A stretch of 64,000 nt of DNA, taken from contig NZ_WTVS01000014.1 in the NCBI RefSeq assembly GCF_012911005.2, positions 1 through 64,000 of the forward strand, given 5' to 3'. Under the pieces are notes generated by a model that made no database searches, was not told where the DNA came from, and worked only from the letters and a program-made list of their open reading frames with translations. Shown one piece after another: positions 46,043 to 57,505 of the stretch; the first letter of the stretch is position 1; every line of letters begins with the position of its first letter. This DNA comes from Aromatoleum toluolicum. Its GTDB lineage: Bacteria > Pseudomonadota > Gammaproteobacteria > Burkholderiales > Rhodocyclaceae. The position numbers and the translations under genes are program-made.

Positions 46043-46618
46043 CTACAGGAGGTATTTCGCCATGTCGATGAGATCCTGCGCGACTGCGGCCATCGGCTTA
46101 GCGCGCTCCATCGCCAGCTTGCGCAACGCCGCATAGGCTTCGGCCTCGTCCATGCCGCGCGACTTCATCAGCAAGCCCTTTGCGCGGTCGATCAGTTTGC
46201 GCTCGGAGAGCTTCTTCGTCGCCGCGGCGAGCTCGCTGCGCAAGGCCTGATGCTCCTCGAAACTGGCCACGGCCACGTCGATCACTGGTCTCAGGCGCCC
46301 GGGATCCAGCCCGTCGACCACATACGTCGAAACGCCCGCCTTGACCGCGGCGCGGATCGTCTCCTCGTCGCCCTCCTGCGCGAAGATGATCACCGGACGC
46401 GGCATCGCCGCGTTCATCACCGCGAGGTTCTCCAGCGTGTCGCGCGAAGGCGAATCGGTCTCGATCAGGATCACGTCCGGGCGGATCGACTCGATCTGCG
46501 CGCTCAGGTCCGAAGAGGATGCCAGGACAGCGGCCACCTGATGGCCGGCGAGCGCCAGCCCGGCGCAGATTTCGGCCGCCCGGGCACGAGATTCATCGAT
46601 GACGAGTACGCGAAGCAT
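46043..46618 (-). CDS. nasT: Nitrate-responsive antiterminator NasT (REC-ANTAR)
   Basis: The 191-residue protein has an N-terminal receiver-like domain (1 to about 120) and a C-terminal ANTAR RNA-binding domain (about 130-191; DRAKGLLMKSRGMDEAEAYAALRKLA). ANTAR proteins bind paired hexaloop hairpins and block terminators; the two matching leaders are in this window. In the receiver domain the usual phospho-acceptor position holds Glu53 (LIETDSPSRD), so activation is probably by partner binding, not phosphorylation. The classical partner, NasS, is not encoded nearby. The start MLRVLVIDES is chosen on domain pattern, and its ribosome binding site is weak. Confidence 0.92.
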   Translation of the reverse strand: MLRVLVIDESRARAAEICAGLALAGHQVAAVLASSSDLSAQIESIRPDVILIETDSPSRDTLENLAVMNAAMPRPVIIFAQEGDEETIRAAVKAGVSTYVVDGLDPGRLRPVIDVAVASFEEHQALRSELAAATKKLSERKLIDRAKGLLMKSRGMDEAEAYAALRKLAMERAKPMAAVAQDLIDMAKYLL

Positions 46619-46710
46619 GTTGAAATCCACGCAAGATTCGAGCCGCCACGAACAGGAAGAAGAATAATTTATTACGGCGGCAAGCAATTACATGAAGTGT
46701 GCTGAGGCAC

Positions 46711-46807
46711 CTTGCTCCTTCGCCTTCAAAGGGGGCGGATAAGAGGGGGATGGGTTTCTGCGGCGCCTGTTCAACCCATCCCCCTCCCCTTGAAGCGGAG
46801 GGAGCGA
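46711..46807. repeat. Dispersed palindromic intergenic repeat, copy C
   Basis: The left arm 46711-46757 (CTTGCTCCTTCGCCTTCAAA...GGGGATGGGTTT) and right arm 46773-46807 (AACCCATCCCCCTCC...GGAGGGAGC) form an imperfect inverted repeat around a 15-nt loop. It lies in the 320-bp gap between nasT and rlmB, downstream of rlmB. The rest of that gap holds no gene; the nasT promoter should lie just after 46618. Confidence 0.75.
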
Positions 46808-46938
46808 CCGTGCCGCTCTCATCCTGACATCACGCAATTGCCTGCCGGGTTAAGAATAGCTTACCGGAAACCCGGCCGATCCCAGGGGACAGTCGGCGGC
46901 GCGTTCCTCCACGGCGGCGTCCGCTCCGCCCGGGTCGT

Positions 46939-47745
46939 TCAGCCGCCGCGCTGGCGCCGTGCCTCGAACAGGCAGATTCCGCTCGCGACCGACACGTTGA
47001 GGCTCTCGACGGTGCCAAGCATCGGGATCTTCGCCAGTTCGTCGCAGGTCTCGCGCGTCAGCCGGCGCAGCCCCTCTCCTTCGGCGCCCATCACCCACGC
47101 GACCGGCCCCTTTTGGTCGATCTCGTACAGCGACTTCTCCGCCTCGCCCGCCGCGCCGACGACCCACACGCCGGCCTCCTGCATCTCGCGCAGCGCGCGC
47201 GCAAGGTTGGTCACCGTGATGTAGGGCACCGAATCGGCCGCGCCGCTCGCGACCTTCACCGCAGTCGCGTTGAGCCCTACGGCACGATCCTTCGGCGCCA
47301 CCACCGCGTGCGCCCCCGCCGCATCCGCCACACGCAGGCAGGCGCCGAGGTTGTGCGGATCCTGCACGCCGTCGAGCACCAGGATCAGTGCATTCTCTTC
47401 CAGCACGTCGAGCACGTCGGCGAGCTTGATGTCGCGGCTGCGCGCATCGACGCGCGCGATCACGCCCTGGTGCCGGCGCGTGCCGACCATGCCGTCGAGC
47501 CGGTCCGCCTCGGCCTGGATGATGCGCACCTTCTGCGCCTCCGCCAGCTGCTGCACATCCTTCGAGCGTGCGTCGGTGCGGGCGGACGACAGATACAGTT
47601 CGAACACCGCCTCCGGGTCGCGACGCAGCTTGCCCAGCACGGCATGGAAGCCGTAGATCAGGCGCGACTCCGCGCGCCCTGCTGCGGGCGCCTCGGCATG
47701 ATCCGCCTGCTGCGGGCGGGAACGGTTTGTGGGTTTGTTAGCCAC
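46939..47745 (-). CDS. rlmB: 23S rRNA 2'-O-methyltransferase (guanosine-2251) RlmB
   Basis: The 268-residue SpoU-family enzyme has an N-terminal substrate-binding domain (about 25-100; YGFHAVLGKLRRDPEAV) and a SPOUT knot domain with DPHNLGACLRVADAAG, VMGAEGEGL and SLNVSVASGICLFE. It methylates G2251 in the 23S rRNA P-loop. Its start overlaps the end of rnr by 8 nt, in the conserved rnr-rlmB order. Confidence 0.95.
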   Translation of the reverse strand: MANKPTNRSRPQQADHAEAPAAGRAESRLIYGFHAVLGKLRRDPEAVFELYLSSARTDARSKDVQQLAEAQKVRIIQAEADRLDGMVGTRRHQGVIARVDARSRDIKLADVLDVLEENALILVLDGVQDPHNLGACLRVADAAGAHAVVAPKDRAVGLNATAVKVASGAADSVPYITVTNLARALREMQEAGVWVVGAAGEAEKSLYEIDQKGPVAWVMGAEGEGLRRLTRETCDELAKIPMLGTVESLNVSVASGICLFEARRQRGG

Positions 47746-50584
47746 GGCGTTTCACTTTCCTCGTAGATGCTGCAGTTTCAGTTTTCGGGGCGGCCGCCTT
47801 CTCCGCCTTAGGAGCCTTCTCCGCCTTAGGAGCCTTCTCCGCCTTAGGAGCCTTCTCCGCCTCAGGAGCCTTCTCCGCCTTGGGAGTCTTCTCCGCCTTC
47901 GGAGCAGCCTTCTCCGTCGTCGGCGCCTTGCTCGTCTTCGTCACCGCGGCGGCCTTGGCAGGTTTGCGGGCCGTCGTTTCCGCGGCTGCCTTCCTCGCGC
48001 CCGCAGCCTTGACGGGTGCCGCCGGCTCGGGGCGCTGCGCTGCCTTCGCCGCCTTCTTCGGCGCGTCGGCAAGCTTGGTCGGCTTCTGCGCGACCACCTC
48101 CGCCTTCGCCCTGCCCCGCGCGGGACCCTTGCCCGGCGCTGCGGGCGCTTCCTCACGGGCCGCGACGACAACGGCCCCGCGCGTCGTCCGTGCCTTCTTC
48201 ACCGGCACTGCGGACACTGCGGGCGCCACAGCGGGCGCGGCCGTCGTCTTCCGGCCGCCTTTCGCCTTCGGCGCTGCCGCCACCGGAGCGGAGCTCGCGA
48301 CCGCGGCCTCCGGCACAGACTTCGCTGCAGCGGCCTTGTCCTTCGCCGTCTTCCCGGCCCGTTCGGTCGCGCGCGGCGCGCCTTCGATCAGGCGGAAGTC
48401 GATCTTGGTCGTTTCCAGATCGACCCGCACGACCTGCACCCGCACGCGGTCCGACAAGCGGAAACGCGCACCCGTGCGCTCACCGGCGAGTTCGTGGCGC
48501 GTCTCGTCGAAGTGGAAGTAGTCGCTGCCGAGGTCCGAAATATGGACCAGCCCCTCGATGAAGATGTCGTCGAGGGCGACGAAGAGGCCGAAGGGTACCA
48601 CCGCCGACACGCTGCCGGTGAATTCGGCGCCGACCTTGTCCTGCATGTAGTAGCACTTCAGCCACGCGACGACATCGCGCGTCGCCTCGTCCGCGCGCCG
48701 CTCGGTCGACGAGCAGTGCAGGCCGATCTCGTCCCAGTCGCCGGCCTCGTAGGTACGGTTTTCGAGCGCCGCCTTGATCGAGCGATGCACCAGCAGGTCG
48801 GGATAACGCCGGATCGGCGACGTGAAGTGGGTATACGCCTCGTACGCCAGGCCGAAGTGGCCCACATTGTCCGGGCTATACACCGCCTGGCGCAGCGAAC
48901 GCAGCATCACCGTCTGCAGCAGCTGTGCGTCCGGGCGGTCCTTCACGGTCTCCAGCAGCTTCGCGTAGTCGCCGGCCTTCGGCTCGTCGCCGCCGCTCAC
49001 GCTCAGGCCGAACTCGGCGAGGAAGCCGCGCAGCTTCTCGAGCTTGCCCGGCGTCGGACCTTCATGCACGCGATACAGCGCCGGATGCTCGCGCTCCTGC
49101 AGGAACTCCGACGCGCACACGTTGGCCGCGAGCATGCATTCCTCGATCAGGCGGTGCGCATCGTTGCGCACCTCGGCGACGATGCGCTCGATCTTGCCCT
49201 CGGCGTCGAAGATCATGCGCGTCTCGGTCGTCTCGAAGTCGATCGCGCCGCGCTTCGCGCGCGCCTTCAGCAGCACGCGGAAGAGCTTGTCGAGGTTCTC
49301 GAGATGGGGCAGCAACCCACCCACCACATCGCGCGCCGCCGCGTCCTTGTCGTACAGCGCCGCCGCCACCTGCGTGTAGGTCAGGCGCGCGTGCGAGAAC
49401 ATCACCGCCGGGTAGAAGCGATACGCCTTGATGTCCCCCGTCGGACCGATGCTCATGTCGCACACCATGCACAGGCGCTCGACCTGCGGATTGAGCGAAC
49501 ACAAGCCATTGCTGAGCTTCTCGGGCAGCATCGGGATCACTCGGCGCGGGAAATACACCGAGTTGCCGCGTTCCTGCGCCTCGTCGTCGAGCGCGCTGCC
49601 CGGCTGCACGTAATGGGAGACGTCCGCGATCGCGACGATCAGACGGTAGCCGCGCCCCTGACGCTCGCAATACACCGCGTCGTCGAAGTCCTTCGCCGTT
49701 TCGCCGTCTATCGTCACGAGCGGCAGCTTCGTGATGTCCTCGCGCCCCGCCCAGTCCTTCCTGCGCACGGTGGCGGGCAACTTGCGCGTTGCGGCCTTCG
49801 CCTCGGACGAGAACTCGAACGGCAACTCGTGCTTGCGCAGCGCAATCTCGATCTCCATGCCCGGATCCGCATAGTTGCCGAGCACCTCGATCACGCGTCC
49901 GATCGGTTGTGCGACCTTGGTCGGCTGTGCGATCAGCTCGACGGTGACCACCTGGCCCGGCTGGGCCTTCTTGCCCCCCGGCGCCACCAGGATGTCCTGC
50001 GCGATGCGCCGGTTTTCCGGCACCACCACCTGGACCCCATGCTCGTTCAAGACGCGGCCGACGACGCGCGCGTTCGCGCGCTCCAGGACCTCCACGACCT
50101 TGCCTTCGGGACGGCCGCGGCGGTCGAGGCCCGTGATGCGGACGATCACGCGGTCGCCGTGCAGCACCTCGCGCATCTCCTTCGGTCCGAGGAACACGTC
50201 GGGCTGACCGTCGTCACGGATCAGGAAGCCGAATCCGTCGGCATGCCCCGACACGCGTCCGCGGATCAGGTCCGCCTTGTTCGGCAGCAGGTAGGCGTCA
50301 CGGCGGTTGCGCAACAGTTCGCCGTCGCGCTGCATCGCCCGCAGGCGCCGCTCGAAGAGTCCCGCTTCGTCGCCACCCACGTCGAGCGCGGCACACAGCT
50401 CCTGGAAAGTCATCGGCACGCCCTGCTCGGCGAGCGTCTGTTCGACATACTCGCGACTCGGCAGGGGATGCTCGTAGCTGGCCGACTCGCGCTCGTAGAA
50501 CGGATCGGCACGGCGGATGGCGCTGGGTTTGCGGGCGCTGGCAGAAGTTGCCGCCGTGGTCGTTTTCCCTTTTTCTTTTTTCAT
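47738..50584 (-). CDS. rnr: Ribonuclease R
   Basis: This 3'-5' exoribonuclease of 948 residues (954 if the upstream ATG at 50602 is used) degrades structured RNA. Domain order: winged helix, two cold-shock domains, the RNB catalytic core (ITKLPLVTIDGETAKDFDDAVY, with the metal-binding Asp cluster; YFPRRVIPMLPEKLSNGLCSLNP as YFPRRVIPML), an S1 domain, and a Lys/Ala-rich tail of about 200 residues. The tail carries an in-frame AEKAPK hexapeptide array. The upstream ATG overlaps the -35 of the divergent tRNA promoter, so I favour MKKEKGK. Confidence 0.93.
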   Translation of the reverse strand: MKKEKGKTTTAATSASARKPSAIRRADPFYERESASYEHPLPSREYVEQTLAEQGVPMTFQELCAALDVGGDEAGLFERRLRAMQRDGELLRNRRDAYLLPNKADLIRGRVSGHADGFGFLIRDDGQPDVFLGPKEMREVLHGDRVIVRITGLDRRGRPEGKVVEVLERANARVVGRVLNEHGVQVVVPENRRIAQDILVAPGGKKAQPGQVVTVELIAQPTKVAQPIGRVIEVLGNYADPGMEIEIALRKHELPFEFSSEAKAATRKLPATVRRKDWAGREDITKLPLVTIDGETAKDFDDAVYCERQGRGYRLIVAIADVSHYVQPGSALDDEAQERGNSVYFPRRVIPMLPEKLSNGLCSLNPQVERLCMVCDMSIGPTGDIKAYRFYPAVMFSHARLTYTQVAAALYDKDAAARDVVGGLLPHLENLDKLFRVLLKARAKRGAIDFETTETRMIFDAEGKIERIVAEVRNDAHRLIEECMLAANVCASEFLQEREHPALYRVHEGPTPGKLEKLRGFLAEFGLSVSGGDEPKAGDYAKLLETVKDRPDAQLLQTVMLRSLRQAVYSPDNVGHFGLAYEAYTHFTSPIRRYPDLLVHRSIKAALENRTYEAGDWDEIGLHCSSTERRADEATRDVVAWLKCYYMQDKVGAEFTGSVSAVVPFGLFVALDDIFIEGLVHISDLGSDYFHFDETRHELAGERTGARFRLSDRVRVQVVRVDLETTKIDFRLIEGAPRATERAGKTAKDKAAAAKSVPEAAVASSAPVAAAPKAKGGRKTTAAPAVAPAVSAVPVKKARTTRGAVVVAAREEAPAAPGKGPARGRAKAEVVAQKPTKLADAPKKAAKAAQRPEPAAPVKAAGARKAAAETTARKPAKAAAVTKTSKAPTTEKAAPKAEKTPKAEKAPEAEKAPKAEKAPKAEKAPKAEKAAAPKTETAASTRKVKRRG
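47796..47903. repeat. In-frame tandem 18-bp repeat in the rnr tail (six units)
   Basis: Six consecutive copies of an 18-bp unit (GCCTTCTCCGCCTTAGGA and variants) run from 47796 to 47903. The first three are identical. The next three differ by one to a few bases. On the minus strand they encode a repeated Ala-Glu-Lys-Ala-Pro-Lys hexapeptide. Unit gain or loss keeps frame. Confidence 0.9.
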
Positions 50585-50595
50585 TGTTTTGCTCG

Positions 50596-50623
50596 TTGAC
50601 ATTCAAATTTTGGCGCTTATAAT
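50596..50623 (+). promoter_or_regulatory. Consensus sigma-70 promoter of the first tRNA-Leu gene
   Basis: TTGACA (50596-50601) and TATAAT (50618-50623) are both perfect, separated by 16 bp, with the tRNA beginning 12 nt after the -10. The -35 lies within the first codons of a longer reading of the divergent rnr gene. Confidence 0.9.
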
Positions 50624-50634
50624 GCGCGACTCTT

Positions 50635-50719
<85 letters not shown>

Positions 50720-50731
50720 GTTCTACAGGAA

Positions 50732-50755
50732 AGCCGACCTAGTGTCGGCTTTTTT
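50732..50755 (+). terminator. Intrinsic terminator of tRNA-Leu copy 1
   Basis: GCCGAC pairs with GTCGGC around CTAGT, followed by a run of six T. It lies 13 nt after the tRNA, so copy 1 is a single-gene transcript. Confidence 0.85.
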
Positions 50756-50827
50756 GTTGCCCGCTTTCCGGACTTCTCGTCCCCGCTGCGGGCTTGCTCC
50801 AAAGGCCGCGAGGCGTCGCTATTGCGC

Positions 50828-50856
50828 TTGGCCTCTCGCAAAGTTGTCGCTATAAT
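50828..50856 (+). promoter_or_regulatory. Promoter of tRNA-Leu copy 2
   Basis: A perfect TATAAT (50851-50856) lies 10 nt before the tRNA. The best -35, at 17 bp spacing, is TTGGCC (50828-50833), poorer than that of copy 1. Confidence 0.65.
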
Positions 50857-50866
50857 GCACGCTCTT

Positions 50867-50951
<85 letters not shown>

Positions 50952-50959
50952 GATCCAAG

Positions 50960-50993
50960 CAAAAGCCGGTCGAAAGACCGGCTTTTGCTTTTT
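50960..50993. terminator. Bidirectional intrinsic terminator between tRNA-Leu copy 2 and purA
   Basis: AAAAGCCGGTC pairs with GACCGGCTTTT around GAAA, with T-runs in both directions. It ends the tRNA transcript and may end the hfq-purA operon from the other side. The remaining 150 bp to the purA stop hold nothing I recognise. Confidence 0.85.
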
Positions 50994-51144
50994 GTGCGGC
51001 CCGTTCGAACCGGCCGCAAATGCCGTGCCCCGCCCCGCGAACGGCGACGCTGCCCGACAACGCACCCGCCGCAATCGGCCGGTGCGCGGCGCCGGACGGA
51101 GCCGGCCCCTGGTCGTTCAGCGTTTCCGTACCGCTCAAGCCTGC

Positions 51145-52455
<1,311 letters not shown>

Positions 52456-52460
52456 TTACT

Positions 52461-53615
52461 TCATTCTCCCTGAAGCGCCTCGACCGTCCAGCGGCCGTCA
52501 CGCCCGATCAGTTGCCGGTCGCAACCGGCCTCCTTCCAGCTTCCATCATGTCCCGGCAGGGCCGTCATCACGACCTCGCCCTGCGCGCGCAGTTGTGCCA
52601 CCGTTTCCTGCAGCGCCTCGTCCGCGACGGCCGGCGCCAGGATGGCGCCCGGCTCCGCCGCGTCGGGCAGGTGCAGGGCCAGCTCGCGCAGGTCGAGGCT
52701 GAATCCCGTCGCCGGCCTGCCACGGCCGAATGCCTGACCGATGCGGTCGTAGCGCCCGCCGAGCGCGAGTGCAGCGGGCGAACCGCTGCCGTAGGCCGCG
52801 AACACCACTCCGTTGTGATAGTGGTAGCCGCGCAGATCGGCAAGATCGAAACTGATCGGCAGGTCGGCAAGCGCGGCCGCGAGCGTGCTCAGATCGTCGA
52901 GCGCGGCGCGAATTTCGGGTTCGTCGGGCAGGCAGCGGCGCGCCTCGTCCAGCACGTCCGCACCGCCATACAGGGTCGGCAGGGCCAGCAATGCCGTGCG
53001 CGCCGGCTCGGCAACGTCGGCCAGCAGCTCGCGCAGGCCCGGCACGTCCTTCGCCTGCAGCAGGTCGAAGAGTTCTTCCTCACGCTCCGGCATCATCCCG
53101 GCCCGCGCGGCGAGCACGCGGAACAGGCCGACATGGCCCAGGTCGATCCGGCTGGCCGGCACTTCGGCGAGGCGCATCACCTCGGAGAGCAGACGCACGA
53201 TCTCGATGTCGGCATCAATGCCGGCATGACCGTAGAGCTCGGCACCCAGTTGCAGCGGCTCGCGCGTGGCGGTGAGCGTCGACGGCAGCGCGTGCAGCAC
53301 GCTGCCGCAGTAGCACAGCCGCGACACCCCCTTGCGGTTAAGCAGATGGGCGTCGATGCGGGCGACCTGCGGCGTCATGTCGGCACGCACGCCCATCGTC
53401 CGGCCCGACAGCTGGTCGGCCAGCTTGAAGGTGCGCAGCTGGAGATCCTGGCCGGCCCCGGTCGTCAGCGACTCGAGATATTCGAGCAGCGGCGGCACGA
53501 CCAGCTGGTAGCCATGGCTGCGGAAGGCGTCGAGCAGGCGCCGACGCAGGCGCTCGAGCTTTTCGGCCTCGGACGGCAGCGCGTCCTGGATGTGATCGGG
53601 AAGTACCCAGCGCAT
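52461..53615 (-). CDS. hisZ: ATP phosphoribosyltransferase regulatory subunit HisZ
   Basis: The 384-residue HisRS paralogue lacks aminoacylation capacity and activates the short-form HisG in histidine biosynthesis. Motif 1-like N-terminus ([24 protein letters not shown]), [16 protein letters not shown] and [12 protein letters not shown] are visible. A true hisS lies elsewhere in the window, confirming that this is the paralogue. It implies a short HisG without its own regulatory domain. It sits 5 bp from both neighbours. Confidence 0.95.
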   Translation of the reverse strand: MRWVLPDHIQDALPSEAEKLERLRRRLLDAFRSHGYQLVVPPLLEYLESLTTGAGQDLQLRTFKLADQLSGRTMGVRADMTPQVARIDAHLLNRKGVSRLCYCGSVLHALPSTLTATREPLQLGAELYGHAGIDADIEIVRLLSEVMRLAEVPASRIDLGHVGLFRVLAARAGMMPEREEELFDLLQAKDVPGLRELLADVAEPARTALLALPTLYGGADVLDEARRCLPDEPEIRAALDDLSTLAAALADLPISFDLADLRGYHYHNGVVFAAYGSGSPAALALGGRYDRIGQAFGRGRPATGFSLDLRELALHLPDAAEPGAILAPAVADEALQETVAQLRAQGEVVMTALPGHDGSWKEAGCDRQLIGRDGRWTVEALQGE

Positions 53616-53620
53616 GATAT

Positions 53621-53806
53621 TTACGAGAACACGACGAGCAGCGCGACACCGATCAGCATCGAGGTCAGTCCGATGAAGCGGATCTGACCGTCAGCCATCT
53701 GTGCGAGCCGCAAAAAAGTTTCGCGCCAGGCGGCTGGCGCGAGAAAGGGCAGGATGCCTTCGATCACCAGCATCAGTGCGAAGGCCATCAGCAGCTTGTT
53801 GCTCAT
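53621..53806 (-). CDS. DUF2065 small inner-membrane protein
   Basis: The 61-residue protein consists of two hydrophobic helices (about 4-25 and 42-60) around a short polar loop, [20 protein letters not shown]. It matches the DUF2065 (YjeT-like) family. Function is unknown. Its constant position after hflC suggests a link with the HflKC complex. It lies 4 bp after hflC and 5 bp before hisZ. Confidence 0.9.
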   Translation of the reverse strand: MSNKLLMAFALMLVIEGILPFLAPAAWRETFLRLAQMADGQIRFIGLTSMLIGVALLVVFS

Positions 53807-53810
53807 GAGC

Positions 53811-54692
53811 TCAGTTCTTCTTGCCCCCGCCGGAATCCTTCATGAACCTGAAGAACTCGGAGCTCGGATCGACGACCATCACGTCGCTCTTGTTGGCGAA
53901 GCTTTCGCGGTACGCCTCCAGGCTGCGGTAGAAGGAATAGAACTCGGGGCTCTGACCGTAGGCCTGCGCGTAGGTCGCGGTGGCCTTGGCGTCGCCGACA
54001 CCCTTGATCTGCTGCGCCTCGCGGTAGGCTTCCGCGACAATGACCTCCCGCTGGCGATCGGCGTCGGCGCGGATCTTCTCGGCGATCGCACCACCCTCGG
54101 AACGCAGCTCGTTGGCGACGCGTTTGCGCTCCGCCTCCATGCGGCGATACACGGACTCCGACACTTCGAGCGGCAGGTCGACACGCTTCAGGCGCACGTC
54201 AAGGATCTGCACGCCGATCTTGCGCGCATCGAGGTCGGCACGGGTGCGCATGTCTTCCATGATCTTGTCGCGCGCACCGGACACCACGTCATGCACGGTG
54301 CGGCGACCGAACTCCTCGCGCAGCCCGGCATTGACGGTCTGCAGCAGACGGGTGCGCGCGCGCGCCTCGTCACCGGCGACCGAGACGTAGTAGAGCTGCG
54401 GATCGACGATGCGCCACTTGACGAAGTGGTCGACCAGCACGTTCTTCTTCTCTGCGGTGATGAAGCGCTCGGGCTCCGGCGTATCCATCGTCAGGATGCG
54501 GCGGTCGAAGTAGCGCACGTTCTGGATCATGGGCCACTTGAAGTTCAGCCCCGGCTTGTCGATGACTTCCTTGACCTCACCGAGCTGGAACACGACGGCG
54601 AACTGCCGCTGGTCCACGGTAAACAGCGTCATCGACGCGACGGCGGCGAGCAGCAGCAGCGCGCCGGCGAAAATCGGCAACTTGTCACGCAT
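53811..54692 (-). CDS. hflC: HflC, modulator of FtsH protease
   Basis: The 293-residue SPFH/prohibitin protein has one N-terminal membrane helix (about 6-22) and a periplasmic SPFH domain followed by a coiled coil rich in EAYREAQQIKG-type sequence. HflC assembles with HflK into a large ring-shaped complex around FtsH. Its ATG shares one base with the hflK stop. Confidence 0.96.
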   Translation of the reverse strand: MRDKLPIFAGALLLLAAVASMTLFTVDQRQFAVVFQLGEVKEVIDKPGLNFKWPMIQNVRYFDRRILTMDTPEPERFITAEKKNVLVDHFVKWRIVDPQLYYVSVAGDEARARTRLLQTVNAGLREEFGRRTVHDVVSGARDKIMEDMRTRADLDARKIGVQILDVRLKRVDLPLEVSESVYRRMEAERKRVANELRSEGGAIAEKIRADADRQREVIVAEAYREAQQIKGVGDAKATATYAQAYGQSPEFYSFYRSLEAYRESFANKSDVMVVDPSSEFFRFMKDSGGGKKN

Positions 54693-55951
54693 CAGCGCTC
54701 TCCCCGTTCACGGTCGCGGGCCATCAGGTCGCGGCTGCGAGATTCCATCGAACTATCGGCCCGCGGCGCGGGCGCGGGCGCGGCGGCGCCGACCGCCGGC
54801 GCGGGAGTCGCGTCGTGCGAGCCCTGGGAGCCCGCGGCTTGCATCAACTTGTCGAGCGGCATGAACAGGAGGTTGCCGTTGCCCTTGGTATCGACCATGA
54901 CCTTGCTGGTTTTCGACATGACCTGCTGCATCGTGTCGATATACAGGCGCTCGCGCGTCACTTCTGGCGCACGACGGTACTCGGTCAGGATCTGAGTGAA
55001 GCGGCTCGCGTCGCCTTCTGCGTTCGCGATCACGCGGGACTGGTATGCATTGGCCTCCTCGATGAGTCGCGAGGCCGTGCCGCGCGCACGCGGAATGACG
55101 TCGTTGGCGTAGGCTTCACCCTCGTTGCGCAGGCGTTCCCGGTCCTGCCCCGCCTTCACCGCATCGTCGAACGCGGCCTGCACCTGCTCGGGCGGCTGGG
55201 CGTTCTGCATCGTCACGCGGCTGATCTGGATACCCGTGTCGTAGCGGTCGAGGATCTTCTGGATCCCTTCGTGCGCACTCGACGCCATCTGCTCGCGCCC
55301 TTCGTAGAGCACGAAGTCCATCTTGTTCATGCCGACGATCTCGCGCATCGCGGATTCGGCTGCATGCATCACCGACTCGTCCGCATAGCGGTTGTTGAAC
55401 AGGTACTTCTCCGGGCTCGTCAGCACGTACTGCACCGCGAACTGGATGTTGATGATGTTCTCGTCGTCGGTGAGCATCAGCGCTTCGCGCAGCACCTTGT
55501 TGCGCTCGGAGCCGCGATAGCCGACTTCGACGGTGCGCACGCCGGTCAGGTCGACGACGTCGCTGCTCTCGATCGGATACGGCAGGCGCCAGCGCAGGCC
55601 CGGCTCGGTGGTCTCGACGTACTTGCCGAAGCGCAGGACGACACCGCGCTGGTTCGCATCGACGATGTAGAAGCCGCTCGCCAGCCAGATCACGGCGATG
55701 AGGCCAAGCAACGCGCCAATGCCGCCGCCGAACTGCTTGAACGAGAGCTGCGGGAACTGCGGCCCGCCGCCGTCGCCACCACCGCCACGCGGCCCGCGCT
55801 TGCCGCCGAGCATGCCCGACAGCCGCTGGTTGAAGTCGCGCCACAGGTCCTCGAGGTCGGGCGGGCCCTGATTGCCCCCCTTCCTGTCGTCGCCGCGCTT
55901 GTCGTCGCCATTCCCCTGGTTGCTACCCCAGCGTGGATCGTTGAGAGACAT
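54692..55951 (-). CDS. hflK: HflK, modulator of FtsH protease
   Basis: The 419-residue partner of HflC has a Gly/Asp-rich cytoplasmic N-terminus (about 1-70), one membrane helix (about 78-97; IGALLGLIAVIWLASGFYIV), an SPFH domain (QRGVVLRFGKYVETTEPGL) and a coiled coil, then an Ala/Pro-rich tail. ATG at 55951 gives the usual MSLNDPRWG start. A GTG at 55969, overlapping the hflX stop, is an alternative. Confidence 0.95.
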   Translation of the reverse strand: MSLNDPRWGSNQGNGDDKRGDDRKGGNQGPPDLEDLWRDFNQRLSGMLGGKRGPRGGGGDGGGPQFPQLSFKQFGGGIGALLGLIAVIWLASGFYIVDANQRGVVLRFGKYVETTEPGLRWRLPYPIESSDVVDLTGVRTVEVGYRGSERNKVLREALMLTDDENIINIQFAVQYVLTSPEKYLFNNRYADESVMHAAESAMREIVGMNKMDFVLYEGREQMASSAHEGIQKILDRYDTGIQISRVTMQNAQPPEQVQAAFDDAVKAGQDRERLRNEGEAYANDVIPRARGTASRLIEEANAYQSRVIANAEGDASRFTQILTEYRRAPEVTRERLYIDTMQQVMSKTSKVMVDTKGNGNLLFMPLDKLMQAAGSQGSHDATPAPAVGAAAPAPAPRADSSMESRSRDLMARDRERGER

Positions 55952-55965
55952 TAGAACGCCTGTAA

Positions 55966-57126
<1,161 letters not shown>

Positions 57127-57161
57127 GGAGGAACTTGGCGTCCATGGGGCGCCGGCGGGAA

Positions 57162-57407
57162 TCAGCTATTGCCGTCACCCGAGTCCTGCTGCTGGATGTT
57201 GACCGGACGCGCGGGCACGACGGTCGAGATCGCGTGCTTGTACACCATCTGCGTGACGGTGTTCTTCAGCAGCACGACGTACTGGTCGAAGGATTCGATC
57301 TGGCCCTGCAGCTTGATGCCGTTGACCAGGTAGATCGCCACGGGGACATGCTCCCTGCGCAGGGTGTTCAGGAACGGGTCTTGTAGAAGTTGCCCTTTGT
57401 TGCTCAT
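57162..57407 (-). CDS. hfq: RNA chaperone Hfq
   Basis: The 81-residue Sm-like protein promotes pairing of small RNAs with mRNAs. Sm1 ([30 protein letters not shown]) and Sm2 ([12 protein letters not shown]) regions are intact, including the YKH motif for U-rich RNA and the rim arginines LRRE. The tail [13 protein letters not shown] is short, as in other betaproteobacteria. The start MSNKGQLL follows GAGG; a longer in-frame reading lacks family similarity. It is separated from der by 98 bp, where its promoter should lie. Confidence 0.97.
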   Translation of the reverse strand: MSNKGQLLQDPFLNTLRREHVPVAIYLVNGIKLQGQIESFDQYVVLLKNTVTQMVYKHAISTVVPARPVNIQQQDSGDGNS

Positions 57408-57505
57408 TTTCAAACCTCGAGGCTGCGTTTTATTGTGAATGTAAAGGATTTCATGTTGCACTGCCACATTTGCACGAACAATCGATCCCGGTGTGGAGTT
57501 GGAAA

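Noticed and set aside
47796-47903. Possible CRISPR array
   Set aside because: The 18-bp units are directly adjacent with no spacers and encode a repeated peptide in frame within rnr.
47729-50599. 956-residue open frame on the plus strand
   Set aside because: It is fully antisense to rnr, with low-complexity Arg/Leu-rich sequence and no domain.
52461-53615. Second histidyl-tRNA synthetase
   Set aside because: It is shorter, lacks the aminoacylation loop set, and sits beside purA as hisZ usually does; the true hisS is at 60629-61948.
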